NCBI RefSeq assembly: GCF_001735805.1
Contig: NZ_CP017248.1
Location: 7,750,001-7,814,000 of the forward strand
Reading direction: 5' to 3'
Origin: Streptomyces fodineus
Lineage (GTDB): Bacteria > Actinomycetota > Actinomycetes > Streptomycetales > Streptomycetaceae
DNA: 64,000 nucleotides
In this document: positions 42,046 through 50,059 of the stretch, in pieces
Position numbering within the stretch: position 1 is the stretch's first letter
How the letters are laid out: each line of letters opens with the position of its first letter
The notes under the pieces: model-generated
The model's database searches: none
What the model was told of the DNA's origin: nothing
What the model saw: the letters and a program-made list of their open reading frames with translations, nothing else
Program-made: the position numbers and the translations under genes

Positions 42046-42847
42046 CGGCCTGGTCCAGCGCCGACTGCAGGGACTGCTGGTAGCCGGTGCTGGTGTAGGT
42101 GGCGCCGGAGACGGCGTCGATCTTCGCGCTGCCGGCCGTGACGGCCTCCTGGTTGAGCTTGGGCACGGCCAGCGCGGTCTTCTGGTCGCTGAGTCCGCCC
42201 TTGGGCGCCTGCACGGCATCCGCCCTGGTGATCTTGCCACCGGCGACCGTGATCCGCACCTGCACCGGGCCGTACTGCGTCTGCGCGACCTTCCCGGTGA
42301 CCGTACGCGCCTGCGCCGCACCGGAAGAGGAACCGGACGAAGAACCGGTGGAGGACCCAGCGGAGGACCCGGTGGAGCTTCCCGCGGACGTCTTCACCTT
42401 GTCCAGCGCCGACTGCAGCGACTTCTTGTAGCCCGTGCTCGTGTACGTCGCCCCGGACACCGCGTCGATCTGCGCGCTCTGCGCCGCGACGGCCTCCTGG
42501 TTGAGCTTGGGGACGGCCAGCGCGGTCTTCTGGTCGCTGAGTCCGCCCTTGGGCGCCTGCACGGCCTCGGCCTTCGTGACCTTGCCCTTGCTGACGGTCA
42601 GCCGCACCTGCACCGTGCCGTACTGCGTCGGCGTCGCGTCACCGGTGACCGTGCCGGCCTGCGCACCGGCCGCCTGGGTACCGCCCTGCGGCGACTCCTG
42701 CGCTCCGGCCGTCGCCTGCGGGGCCGTGCCCGCCGCCGACGCCGCGGCCGGACCGGACGCCGGCTTCAGCGACAGCAGCAGCACGACACCGGACACGGTC
42801 GCGGCGGTGGTCAGCATGACCCGCCGAATGGGGTGGCTCTTCCTCAT
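42038..42847 (-). CDS. Exported protein with two FMN-binding domains
   Basis: A 269-residue protein. A signal-anchor (RRVMLTTAATVSGVVLLLSL) and an Ala/Gly/Gln-rich linker precede two FMN_bind domains at about residues 65-145 and 180-265, joined by a Ser/Gly linker. Each contains AVSGATYTSTGY, the acceptor motif in which a Thr is flavinylated by ApbE. Outside the cell it should carry two covalently bound FMN groups and relay electrons. The domains share a 77-bp near-identical DNA block, so the second arose by recent duplication. It lies 16 bp after the oxidoreductase gene and overlaps apbE. Confidence 0.9.
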   Translation of the reverse strand: MRKSHPIRRVMLTTAATVSGVVLLLSLKPASGPAAASAAGTAPQATAGAQESPQGGTQAAGAQAGTVTGDATPTQYGTVQVRLTVSKGKVTKAEAVQAPKGGLSDQKTALAVPKLNQEAVAAQSAQIDAVSGATYTSTGYKKSLQSALDKVKTSAGSSTGSSAGSSTGSSSGSSSGAAQARTVTGKVAQTQYGPVQVRITVAGGKITRADAVQAPKGGLSDQKTALAVPKLNQEAVTAGSAKIDAVSGATYTSTGYQQSLQSALDQAGG

Positions 42848-42863
42848 CTCGTACAGCTCCCGC

Positions 42864-44246
42864 TCACATCTCGAACGACTCGTGATGGATACGGCGGGCG
42901 GGGACCCCCGCGCCGCGCAGTGCCTCGTACACCGACTGCGCGAACCCGGCCGGGCCGCACATGAAGACGTCGTGCCGCTCGACGTCCGGGATCTTCTTCC
43001 GGAGGTTCTCCGCGGAGATGTCCGGCCGCTCCCCGTCCGGGCTGTTGACCGCGTACATCAGCCGGGCGCCCCGCTCGTCGGCGATCTTCGCCAGCTCGTC
43101 CCACAGCGCCAGGTCCTGAGTGCTGTTGGCCCGGTAGAGCAGGGTGATGTCACCGGCCGCCCCGGGCAGCGTCTCGAACAGCGCCCGCATCGGCGTGATC
43201 CCGACCCCGCCCGCGATCAGCAGCACCTTGCCCCGGCTGCGGCGCTGGGCGGTCATCGCGCCGTACGGACCCTCCGCCCACACCCGGGTGCCGGGCGTCA
43301 GCTCCCGCAGCCGCGCGCTGTGGTCGCCGATCGCCTTCACCGTGATCCGCAGCATGTCCGGACGGGGCGCCGCCGAGAGCGAGTACGGATGCGAGCTGAA
43401 CCGCATCCCGGGCGCGAGGAACCGCCAGCGGAAGAACTGGCCCGCCTCCGCGCCCATCCGGTGCAGCCTCCGCCCGCCGATCAGCACCGACACGATGCCC
43501 GGCGTCTCCTCGATGACCGCCTCCACCCGCATCCGGTGTGTGAGGTTCAGCCGGATCGGGGTGAGGATGCGGTACCAGATCACGAGCGCGGTGACGGCGC
43601 CGTACAGGCCGTACCAGAAGGTCTTCGCCATGGGCTCGACCGCGAAGTCGTTGCCGGTGGTGATCTGGTGCCAGAACGTCAGGAACACCGCCGCGTACGT
43701 CAGCAGGTGGACGTGGTACCAGGTGTCGTACGGCATCCGGCGGCGGATCACGCCGATCGACGTCAGCCCGATCAGCACGAACAGACCCGTGCCGATGGCG
43801 GCCTTGCCCATGTCGGGCAGCTGGTTGATGGAGTCGATGGTCTGCTGCACGATGTCGCCCAGCGACTTGCCCGCCTGCAGCGCGTACCCCCACATGGTGA
43901 GGAAGACGTGCGCCACGATCAGGCAGAGCGTGTACCGGCCGCTCATCGCGTGCCAGCGGGCCACCCGGTCCGAGCCGACCCGGCGCTCCAGCGCCGGCAC
44001 GCGCGCCATCTGCAGCACGACCAGCGCCATCAGATAGCCGGCCAGCAGGCCGGTGATCCGGCCCGCGTTGAGGATTCTGCTGTTGTCGTCGGCGACGGAC
44101 GGTGTGTTGTGCCACCAGAGCCACAGCACGGCCGCCGCGCCCGCCCCGACGGCGAGCAGCAGCGGTACGGCCGGGGAGCGGCGCGGGCGGATGCGGCGCA
44201 TCGTCTGTCGGCGGGCGGCACGTCCGCCTGCGAGCGTGGTGGTCAC
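42864..44246 (-). CDS. Ferric reductase-like transmembrane flavocytochrome oxidoreductase (second paralogue)
   Basis: A 460-residue protein with about seven N-terminal transmembrane helices. Candidate haem-ligand histidines lie in RWHAMSGRY, LIVAHVFL, WYHVHLLTY and TFWHQIT. The cytoplasmic FNR-type module has the FAD motif HPYSLSAAP, the NAD(P) motif GGVGITPMRALFE and MCGPAGFAQSVYEAL. It should take electrons from NAD(P)H through FAD and haem to the outer face. The start is GTG 44246, set by GGAGGAACC. It is a paralogue of 44810-46162; both end in RRIHHESFE plus one residue. Each is followed by an FMN-binding protein, the likely electron acceptor. Confidence 0.9.
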   Translation of the reverse strand: MTTTLAGGRAARRQTMRRIRPRRSPAVPLLLAVGAGAAAVLWLWWHNTPSVADDNSRILNAGRITGLLAGYLMALVVLQMARVPALERRVGSDRVARWHAMSGRYTLCLIVAHVFLTMWGYALQAGKSLGDIVQQTIDSINQLPDMGKAAIGTGLFVLIGLTSIGVIRRRMPYDTWYHVHLLTYAAVFLTFWHQITTGNDFAVEPMAKTFWYGLYGAVTALVIWYRILTPIRLNLTHRMRVEAVIEETPGIVSVLIGGRRLHRMGAEAGQFFRWRFLAPGMRFSSHPYSLSAAPRPDMLRITVKAIGDHSARLRELTPGTRVWAEGPYGAMTAQRRSRGKVLLIAGGVGITPMRALFETLPGAAGDITLLYRANSTQDLALWDELAKIADERGARLMYAVNSPDGERPDISAENLRKKIPDVERHDVFMCGPAGFAQSVYEALRGAGVPARRIHHESFEM

Positions 44247-44319
44247 GGTTCCTCCGGGGGGACTTGACCGTCGGCCCTCAGATACGTGCCGCATGCGCCG
44301 AGTGTTCAGAGCCGGTGCC

Positions 44320-44790
44320 TCACAGTCCCGCCGAGTCCAGCGCGGACTGCAGGGACCGCTGGTAGCCGGTGCTGGTGTACGTGGCGCCCGAGACCATGTC
44401 GATGTCCGCGCTCTGCGCGGCCAGCGCCTCCCGCCGCAGCTGGGGGAGGGCGTAGCCGTTGATCTCCTGGTCGCGCGGGTTGTCCCGCGGGTACTGCACG
44501 GCCGTCACGTCCGTGAGCCTGCCGCTCTTGACCGTCACCCGCACCTGGACCGGGCCCCAGCGGGTCCGCACGGTGTCGCCGGTGACGGTCCTGCCGACCG
44601 TCCCCGGGCCCGAGGTGGCACCGCCGGACGGAGCCGAACTGCTCGACACCGAAGGCGACTTGGTGTCCGCCGTGGCCGGCGTGGGGCTCGTGTGCGGCTT
44701 CAGCGACAGCAGCAGCACCATCGCGGAGACCGTGGCGGCACCGGCCGGCACGATGCGGCGCAGGGGGCGGTTCTTCTTCAGGGCATGCAC
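44320..44790 (-). CDS. Exported single-domain FMN-binding protein
   Basis: A 156-residue protein. A signal-anchor (IVPAGAATVSAMVLLLSLKP) and a Ser/Thr/Pro-rich linker are followed by one FMN_bind domain with DMVSGATYTSTGYQRSLQSA, the ApbE acceptor motif. It lies 19 bp after the first oxidoreductase gene. It is the likely partner of that enzyme and should be modified by the ApbE encoded at 41242-42045. Confidence 0.9.
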   Translation of the reverse strand: MHALKKNRPLRRIVPAGAATVSAMVLLLSLKPHTSPTPATADTKSPSVSSSSAPSGGATSGPGTVGRTVTGDTVRTRWGPVQVRVTVKSGRLTDVTAVQYPRDNPRDQEINGYALPQLRREALAAQSADIDMVSGATYTSTGYQRSLQSALDSAGL

Positions 44791-44809
44791 GTGGTCCGCC
44801 TCACAGCTC

Positions 44810-46162
44810 TCACAGTTCGAACGACTCGTGGTGGATACGGCGGTCCGGGACCCCGGCCGCCCGCAGCGCCTCGTACACGTCCCGTGCGAAGCCGTGCGGC
44901 CCGCAGATGTAGACGTCGTGGCCGGCGAGGCCCGGGAAGGTCGCCCGCAGCGACTCCGCCGTCAGGGGCGGGCGCTCGCCCCGGGGACCGTTCAGCGCGT
45001 ACAGCACCTGCGCGCCGCGCCGGCGGGCGATCGCCTCCAGCTCCTGGCCGAGCGCCAGATCCTCGGCACGGCGTGCCCGGTACAGCAGCGTGACCTCGCC
45101 GGGCAGGGTCTCGAACAGCGCCCGCAGCGGGGTGACGCCGACGCCGGCCGCGATCAGCAGGGAGCGGTGGCCGGTGGCCCGGTCGGCGGTCAGCGCGCCG
45201 TACGGGCCCTCCGCCCACACCCGGGTGCCGGGCCGCAGCCGGGCGACGGCCGCGCTGTGGTCGCCGAGCGCCTTGACCGTGATGCGCATCAGATCCGGGC
45301 GCGGCGGGGCCGACAGGGAGTACGGCGTCGACGTCCAGCGCATGCCGTCGCCGAGGAACCGCCAGCGGAAGAACTGCCCCGGCCGCGCCCCCAGCTCATC
45401 CAGGTGCCGTCCGCGTACGACGACCGAGTACACACCCGGCGCCTCCGTGTGAACCGAGTCCACATGCAGCCGGTGGCGCCGGTTGAGGCGGACCGGGGCG
45501 AGGATCCGGAACCACAGCACCAGGGCCGCGACGCCCAGGTACAGCGTGTACCAGACGGCGGTCGCGACCGGCTTGCCGTTGAACTCGTTCCCCAGCGTCA
45601 GCTGGTGGAAGAAGGCCAGGAACACGGCCGCGTACGTCAGCAGGTGGACGTAGTACCAGAATTCGTGACTCGTGCGGAGGCGCACGGCACGGGCCGAGGT
45701 GATCCCGACCGCGAAGAGGATCAGCGTGCCGGTGCCGGCCTTGAGCATGTCCGGGTAGTCCAGCACGACCGTCACCGTCTCGTGCCAGAGCGAGGCCCGG
45801 TCCTGGGCGGCGTACCCGGCGAGGATCAGCACGATGTGGGCGACGAGCAGGCAGACCGTGTACCGGCCGGCCATCGCGTGCCAGCGCGCCACCCGGTCCG
45901 AGCCGATCCGCCTCTCCAGCAGCGGCACCCGCGCCATCAGGCCGACCAGCACCGCGCAGGCGTACCCGCACAGCAGCCCGGCCATCCGCCCGGCGCCGGT
46001 CAGCCAGCCCGCCGTACCCGCCACCGACCCGGTCTCCGCCCACCAGAGCGCGACCGCGGCCGCGGCCCCGCCCCACAGCAGCGCCAGCACCGGCCCGGCG
46101 GGTGAGCGCCGTGCGGTCACGGGCCCGGGCGGGGCCTCCCGCCGCGCATCCACGGTGGTCAT
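44810..46162 (-). CDS. Ferric reductase-like transmembrane flavocytochrome oxidoreductase (first paralogue)
   Basis: A 450-residue protein with the same plan as 42864-44246: membrane helices carrying RWHAMAGRY, LLVAHIVL, WYYVHLLTY and AFFHQLT, then FAD motif TPYSLSAPP, NAD(P) motif AAGVGVTPLRALFE and ICGPHGFARDVYEAL, ending HHESFEL. The start is ATG 46162. It is the first gene of the minus-strand block reductase, FMN-binding protein, reductase, double FMN-binding protein, ApbE. It is divergent from the two-component system, whose product may control it from the shared 209-bp region. Confidence 0.9.
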   Translation of the reverse strand: MTTVDARREAPPGPVTARRSPAGPVLALLWGGAAAAVALWWAETGSVAGTAGWLTGAGRMAGLLCGYACAVLVGLMARVPLLERRIGSDRVARWHAMAGRYTVCLLVAHIVLILAGYAAQDRASLWHETVTVVLDYPDMLKAGTGTLILFAVGITSARAVRLRTSHEFWYYVHLLTYAAVFLAFFHQLTLGNEFNGKPVATAVWYTLYLGVAALVLWFRILAPVRLNRRHRLHVDSVHTEAPGVYSVVVRGRHLDELGARPGQFFRWRFLGDGMRWTSTPYSLSAPPRPDLMRITVKALGDHSAAVARLRPGTRVWAEGPYGALTADRATGHRSLLIAAGVGVTPLRALFETLPGEVTLLYRARRAEDLALGQELEAIARRRGAQVLYALNGPRGERPPLTAESLRATFPGLAGHDVYICGPHGFARDVYEALRAAGVPDRRIHHESFEL

Positions 46163-46304
46163 CGGTCACCGTCCCTTCGTCCTCGGTACCGGGCCACTGT
46201 GCGGGCCGAAGCTCTCAGGAACCTTTGAACAACCCCCTGACCAGGCCCTTCGAGAGCGGACTCAGAGGCGGTCCACAGCCGGCGTTGAGCGGACGGCGAC
46301 GCTT

Positions 46305-46322
46305 CTCAGAGAAAACTCAGAG
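46305..46322. promoter_or_regulatory. Direct repeat CTCAGAG-N4-CTCAGAG in the divergent region
   Basis: Two identical 7-mers are spaced 11 bp apart (46305-46311 and 46316-46322), the helical spacing expected for an OmpR-type regulator dimer. Related CTCAG sequences occur at about 46215 and 46261. The site lies between the reductase operon and the response regulator gene. Confidence 0.5.
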
Positions 46323-46371
46323 CGCAGGCGGTACGCCCTACCCCGCCATCCGGGTGATGCTGGTAGGCGCG

Positions 46372-47112
46372 ATGAACACCACCCGTTCCGGCCGCCCGGC
46401 CCTCACCCGACCCGACGGCACCCCGCTGCGCGTCCTCGTCGTCGACGACGACCCCGACCTGGCGGAGGTGCTCACCGGCGCCCTGCGCTACGAGGGCTGG
46501 GAGGTGCGTGCGGCCGGCGACGGCGCCTCGGCCGTGGCCGGCGCCCGCGAGCTGCTGCCCGACGCCGTCGTCCTGGACGTGATGCTCCCGGACACCGACG
46601 GCTTCGCCGTACTGCGCCGGCTGCACGAGGTGAAGCCCGACGTCTGTGTGCTGTTCCTCACGGCCCGGGACGCGGTCGAGGACCGGATCGCCGGGATCAC
46701 CGCGGGCGGCGACGACTACGTCACCAAGCCCTTCAGCCTGGAGGAGGTCGTCGCCCGGCTGCGCGGCCTGCTGCGCCGGGCGGGTATGGCCCGCCGGCCG
46801 GCCGAGGGGCCACGGCTGATCGTCGGCGACCTGGTCATGGACGAGGAGGCCCGCGAGGTCACCCGGGCCGGCGACCTGATCGACCTCTCGCCCACGGAGT
46901 TCGAACTCCTGCGCTTCCTCATGCGCAACCCGCGCCGCGTGCTCAGCAAGGCACAGATCCTCGACCGGGTCTGGTCCTACGACTTCGGCGGCCGGGCCCA
47001 TGTCGTCGAGCTGTACATCTCCTACCTGCGCAAGAAGCTCGACGCGGGCCGGGAGCCCATGATCCACACGGTGCGCGGAGCCGGCTACGTCCTCAAACCG
47101 GTGGCCAAGTGA
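46372..47112 (+). CDS. OmpR/PhoB-family response regulator
   Basis: A 246-residue regulator. The receiver domain has VLVVDDDPDLAEVL, the phosphoacceptor Asp in DAVVLDVMLPDTDG, Thr in LFLTARD and Lys in DYVTKPFS. The DNA-binding winged helix has LSPTEFELLRFLMRNPRRVL, GRAHVVELYISYLRKKL and HTVRGAGYVL. ATG 46372 is used; GTG 46354 is possible. The stop overlaps the kinase start (GTGA). The CTCAGAG direct repeat upstream suggests autoregulation and control of the divergent flavin/reductase operon. Confidence 0.92.
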   Translation: MNTTRSGRPALTRPDGTPLRVLVVDDDPDLAEVLTGALRYEGWEVRAAGDGASAVAGARELLPDAVVLDVMLPDTDGFAVLRRLHEVKPDVCVLFLTARDAVEDRIAGITAGGDDYVTKPFSLEEVVARLRGLLRRAGMARRPAEGPRLIVGDLVMDEEAREVTRAGDLIDLSPTEFELLRFLMRNPRRVLSKAQILDRVWSYDFGGRAHVVELYISYLRKKLDAGREPMIHTVRGAGYVLKPVAK

Positions 47113-48593
47113 GCCGCCCGCACATCCGCGGACGCCTGGCCCGGCTGCCCCGGCCCCGCACCCTGCGCGCCCGGCTCACCGTCGGCCTGGTGGTGCTGCT
47201 GGCGGTCAGCTGCGCGGCCGTGGGCCTGGCGGCGGTGGTGGAGCTGAACGGCTTCCTCACCCAGCGCCTGGACGAGCAGCTCGTCCAGGTCGGCACCCGG
47301 TTCCCGGAGAGCCTGGAGCGGGGCGGCAAGCTGCCCGACGACCACGACGGGGACGAGCACGGGGACACCCGCCGGATGGCCACCGGCACCTTCGGCGCCC
47401 GCCTGCTGAACGGCACGCTCACCCACAAGGGGCTCATCCGCTCCGGCGACCCGGCGGCGGACCTGAACGTCGACCTGACCGCGCAGGACGCCGCACGGCT
47501 GGCCCGGGTACCGGCCGACGGCCGTCCGCACACCGTCGAACTCTCGGCCCTGGACGACTACCGGGTCGTCGCCACCGCCGGCCGGGACGGGGACGTGCTG
47601 ATCGTCGGCCTGCCGCTGGAGCCGGTGCAGGCCACGGTCCACCGGCTGGAACTGGTCGCCGGTGTCGTCTTCGGCCTCGCACTCGTGGTGACCGGCGTGG
47701 CCGGCGCCTTCTGGGTGCGCTGGTCCCTGCGCCCCCTCAGCCGGGTCGCCGCCACCGCCACCCGGGTCAGCGAGCTGCCGCTGGCCAGCGGCGAGGTGGC
47801 GCTGCCGCCACGCGCTCCGGACCCCGACCCGGGCAGCGAGGTCGGCCGGGTGGCCGCCGCCTTCAACCGCATGCTGGGCCATGTCGAGGGCGCGCTGACC
47901 AAACGCCAGGCGAGCGAGGAGCGGCTGCGCCGTTTCGCCGCCGACGCCAGCCACGAGCTGCGTACCCCGGTCGCCTCGGTCCGGGGCCACGCCGAACTGG
48001 CCCTGCTCCACCCCGGCCCGGTGCCGCCGGAGGTGACCCGCGCCCTGCACCGCATCTCGGCCGAGTCCGCCCGCATGGGCGAGATGGTCGACGACCTGCT
48101 CCTGCTCGCCCGTCTCGACGCGGGCCGCCCGCTGGAACGCCATCCCGTCGACCTGACCCACCTGGTCCTCGACGCGGTCACCGATGCCCGTGCCACCGGC
48201 CCCGGCCACCGCTGGACCCTGGACCTCCCCGAGGACCCGGTGACGGTCCCGGGCGACGCCCACCGCCTCCAACAGGTGTTGGCCAACCTATTGGCCAACG
48301 CGCGTTTGCACACACCCGTTGACACCAAGGTCACCGTGACCCTGGAAGCCGGTACCGACTCGGCCCGCCTCTGCGTCCACGACGACGGCCCAGGCGTCCC
48401 CGAAGGGATCCAGCCGACCGTCTTCGAGCGTTTCACCCGCGCCGAACACCGCCGCCGCGCGGATGCGTCCGGCGCCGGGGCGGGGCTGGGCCTGTCGATC
48501 GTGGCGGCGGTGGTGGAGGCGCACGCAGGGAGTGTGGAATTGGAGAGCGGACCGGGATCCACGACGTTCACGGTGCGGCTTCCGGCGAGCTGA
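47109..48593 (+). CDS. Sensor histidine kinase
   Basis: A 494-residue membrane kinase: TM1 at about residues 25-45 (TVGLVVLLAVSCAAVGLAAV), a 140-residue extracellular sensor region with an acidic/His patch (DDHDGDEHGDTRR), TM2 (LVAGVVFGLALVVTGVAGAF), HAMP, phosphoacceptor DASHELRTPVASVRGHAEL, and HATPase with NLLANARLHTP, DDGPGVPEG and GAGLGLSIVAAVVEAHAG. The acidic/His patch could bind a metal or respond to protons; this is speculative. It is coupled to the response regulator by GTGA. Confidence 0.91.
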   Translation: MSRPHIRGRLARLPRPRTLRARLTVGLVVLLAVSCAAVGLAAVVELNGFLTQRLDEQLVQVGTRFPESLERGGKLPDDHDGDEHGDTRRMATGTFGARLLNGTLTHKGLIRSGDPAADLNVDLTAQDAARLARVPADGRPHTVELSALDDYRVVATAGRDGDVLIVGLPLEPVQATVHRLELVAGVVFGLALVVTGVAGAFWVRWSLRPLSRVAATATRVSELPLASGEVALPPRAPDPDPGSEVGRVAAAFNRMLGHVEGALTKRQASEERLRRFAADASHELRTPVASVRGHAELALLHPGPVPPEVTRALHRISAESARMGEMVDDLLLLARLDAGRPLERHPVDLTHLVLDAVTDARATGPGHRWTLDLPEDPVTVPGDAHRLQQVLANLLANARLHTPVDTKVTVTLEAGTDSARLCVHDDGPGVPEGIQPTVFERFTRAEHRRRADASGAGAGLGLSIVAAVVEAHAGSVELESGPGSTTFTVRLPAS

Positions 48594-48598
48594 GCCCC

Positions 48599-49303
48599 TC
48601 AGTACCGGGTGACGGCGGTGGGTCCGTCCACCGTCCCGATGGCCATGTGCGGCTTCCGCTCCGGCTCCGCCCACTGCAGGATCCGCAGCATCGCGTCCTC
48701 CGGCACCGACACACACCCGGCCGTCGCCGCCTGTCCGTTCACATGGAGGAAGATCCCGGCTCCGCGCCCGCGTACGGGCTGGTCGTAGTTGAAGCCGATG
48801 ACGAGCCCGTACGCGTACTGCGTCGAGTAGGAGATGAGGTGCTCCGACTCGGAGCCGCGGCAGTCGGCGGGCAGCGGATCCACCCAACGGTTGTACGCCG
48901 CCGAGTCGTTGTCCTCGCACCACCAGGAACTCTCCTTCACCGCCCGGTACTCGACGCTCGTCCCGCTCGGCGCGGCCTTGATCCCGAAGCCGAAGGGGAG
49001 GCCGTACAAGCCGGTCGGTGTCGTGTTCGTCCCCTGCTGCCGCGAGGCCCCCTCCACCAGCCCGTTCGCCCCGAACCGCGCCGGTGCCGTACCGGCTTGC
49101 ACCCACTGCCCGTCCTTCAGGTCCCACCAGGTGAGCGTGCCCGATGTCGAGCCGGTGTCCGGTGCCTGAGCGGTGATCAGCTGGCTGCCTCCGCCGGTGT
49201 CCGCCATCCGGGCGGGCAGCGGCTCGGACGCGGGGCCCGGTGCGAGGCCGAGCAGGGCGAACGAGGACGCGGACACGAGGGCGAGCACGACAGCGGGGCG
49301 CAT
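48599..49303 (-). CDS. Exported L,D-transpeptidase (YkuD family)
   Basis: A 234-residue protein with an N-terminal signal peptide (VVLALVSASSFALLGLAPGP). The YkuD catalytic block is IFLHVNGQAATAGCVSVPED, with His and the nucleophile Cys in AGCVSV. Such enzymes make 3-3 cross-links in peptidoglycan or attach proteins to it; some only hydrolyse. The ATG at 49303 is the start. It is convergent with the kinase gene, with a 5-bp gap. Confidence 0.84.
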   Translation of the reverse strand: MRPAVVLALVSASSFALLGLAPGPASEPLPARMADTGGGSQLITAQAPDTGSTSGTLTWWDLKDGQWVQAGTAPARFGANGLVEGASRQQGTNTTPTGLYGLPFGFGIKAAPSGTSVEYRAVKESSWWCEDNDSAAYNRWVDPLPADCRGSESEHLISYSTQYAYGLVIGFNYDQPVRGRGAGIFLHVNGQAATAGCVSVPEDAMLRILQWAEPERKPHMAIGTVDGPTAVTRY

Positions 49304-49306
49304 GGC

Positions 49307-49894
49307 TCAGACGGTAGACGGGGGAAGCGGCAACGGCAGCCCGGGTAGTCCGTCCAGGCTCGTCGCGACGTGCTCCTTCTTCTCGAAGTAGGCGCTCAGC
49401 GAGGCGTCGTCCTCCCGCGCGAACCGCTTCCCGTGCAGGTCACGGTCGTTCTCGTACGCCATGTAGGGGACGGCGTACCCGCAGGTGTCCCGGATCAGTT
49501 CCGCGTGTACGACGATGACGGCGCGCAGTCCGTGCGCGCTGGGGTCGATGTCCGGGAAATGGGCGATCAGCTCCTTGAAGCGCGGGCCGTCCCGGAAGAC
49601 CGGCTCGCCCCGGCCGTGCACCCGCACGATGTTCGGCGGGCCCTGGAAGGCGCACCACATCAGGGTGATCCGCCCGTTCTCCCTCAGGTGCGCGATGGTC
49701 TCCGCATTGGACCCGGCGAAGTCGAGGTAGGCCACGGTCAGTTCGTCGAGCACGGCGAAGGAGCCCTTGAGGCCCTTGGGGGAGAGGTTGACCGTGCCGT
49801 CGCCGGACAGGGGGGCGGTCGCGGTGAAGAAGAGGGGTTGCTCCTCGATGAACGTCCGGAGCCTGCCGTCGATGCGTTCATAGGTCTTTCCCAT
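49307..49894 (-). CDS. Pyridoxamine 5'-phosphate oxidase-fold flavoprotein
   Basis: A 195-residue split-barrel protein: RLRTFIEEQPLFFTATAPLS, TVNLSPKGLKGSFAVLDELT, GSNAETIAHLRENGRITLMW and GPPNIVRVHGRGEPVF fit the PNPOx-like FMN/F420-binding family. The cofactor and substrate cannot be told apart from sequence alone. ATG 49894 (MGKTYE) is preferred to a TTG two codons upstream. It is divergent from argG. Confidence 0.82.
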   Translation of the reverse strand: MGKTYERIDGRLRTFIEEQPLFFTATAPLSGDGTVNLSPKGLKGSFAVLDELTVAYLDFAGSNAETIAHLRENGRITLMWCAFQGPPNIVRVHGRGEPVFRDGPRFKELIAHFPDIDPSAHGLRAVIVVHAELIRDTCGYAVPYMAYENDRDLHGKRFAREDDASLSAYFEKKEHVATSLDGLPGLPLPLPPSTV

Positions 49895-49993
49895 GTCCAA
49901 GGATTATCGAGGCAATTCATTCGCCTGTCTAACGAATTCGCGCACGAGCCCATCGTCCGGCCCGCCCGGTGTCGGCGTTCACCCCGACCCTCG

Positions 49994-50031
49994 ATTGACG
50001 AATCATGCAGAACTCTGCATACTCATGCATG
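49994..50031 (+). promoter_or_regulatory. argG promoter overlapped by two ARG boxes
   Basis: TTGACG (49995-50000), a 17-nt spacer and CATACT (50018-50023) form the promoter. Two 18-bp ARG boxes cover it: TGACG-AATC-ATGCA (49996-50009) and TGCAT-ACTC-ATGCA (50016-50029), separated by about 2 bp. A third, phased half-site pair (TGCAG-AACT-CTGCA, 50006-50019) overlaps both. ArgR would occlude the whole promoter. Confidence 0.8.
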
Positions 50032-50059
50032 ACGGCAAGTGCAGTGTGAGGAGAAACCC

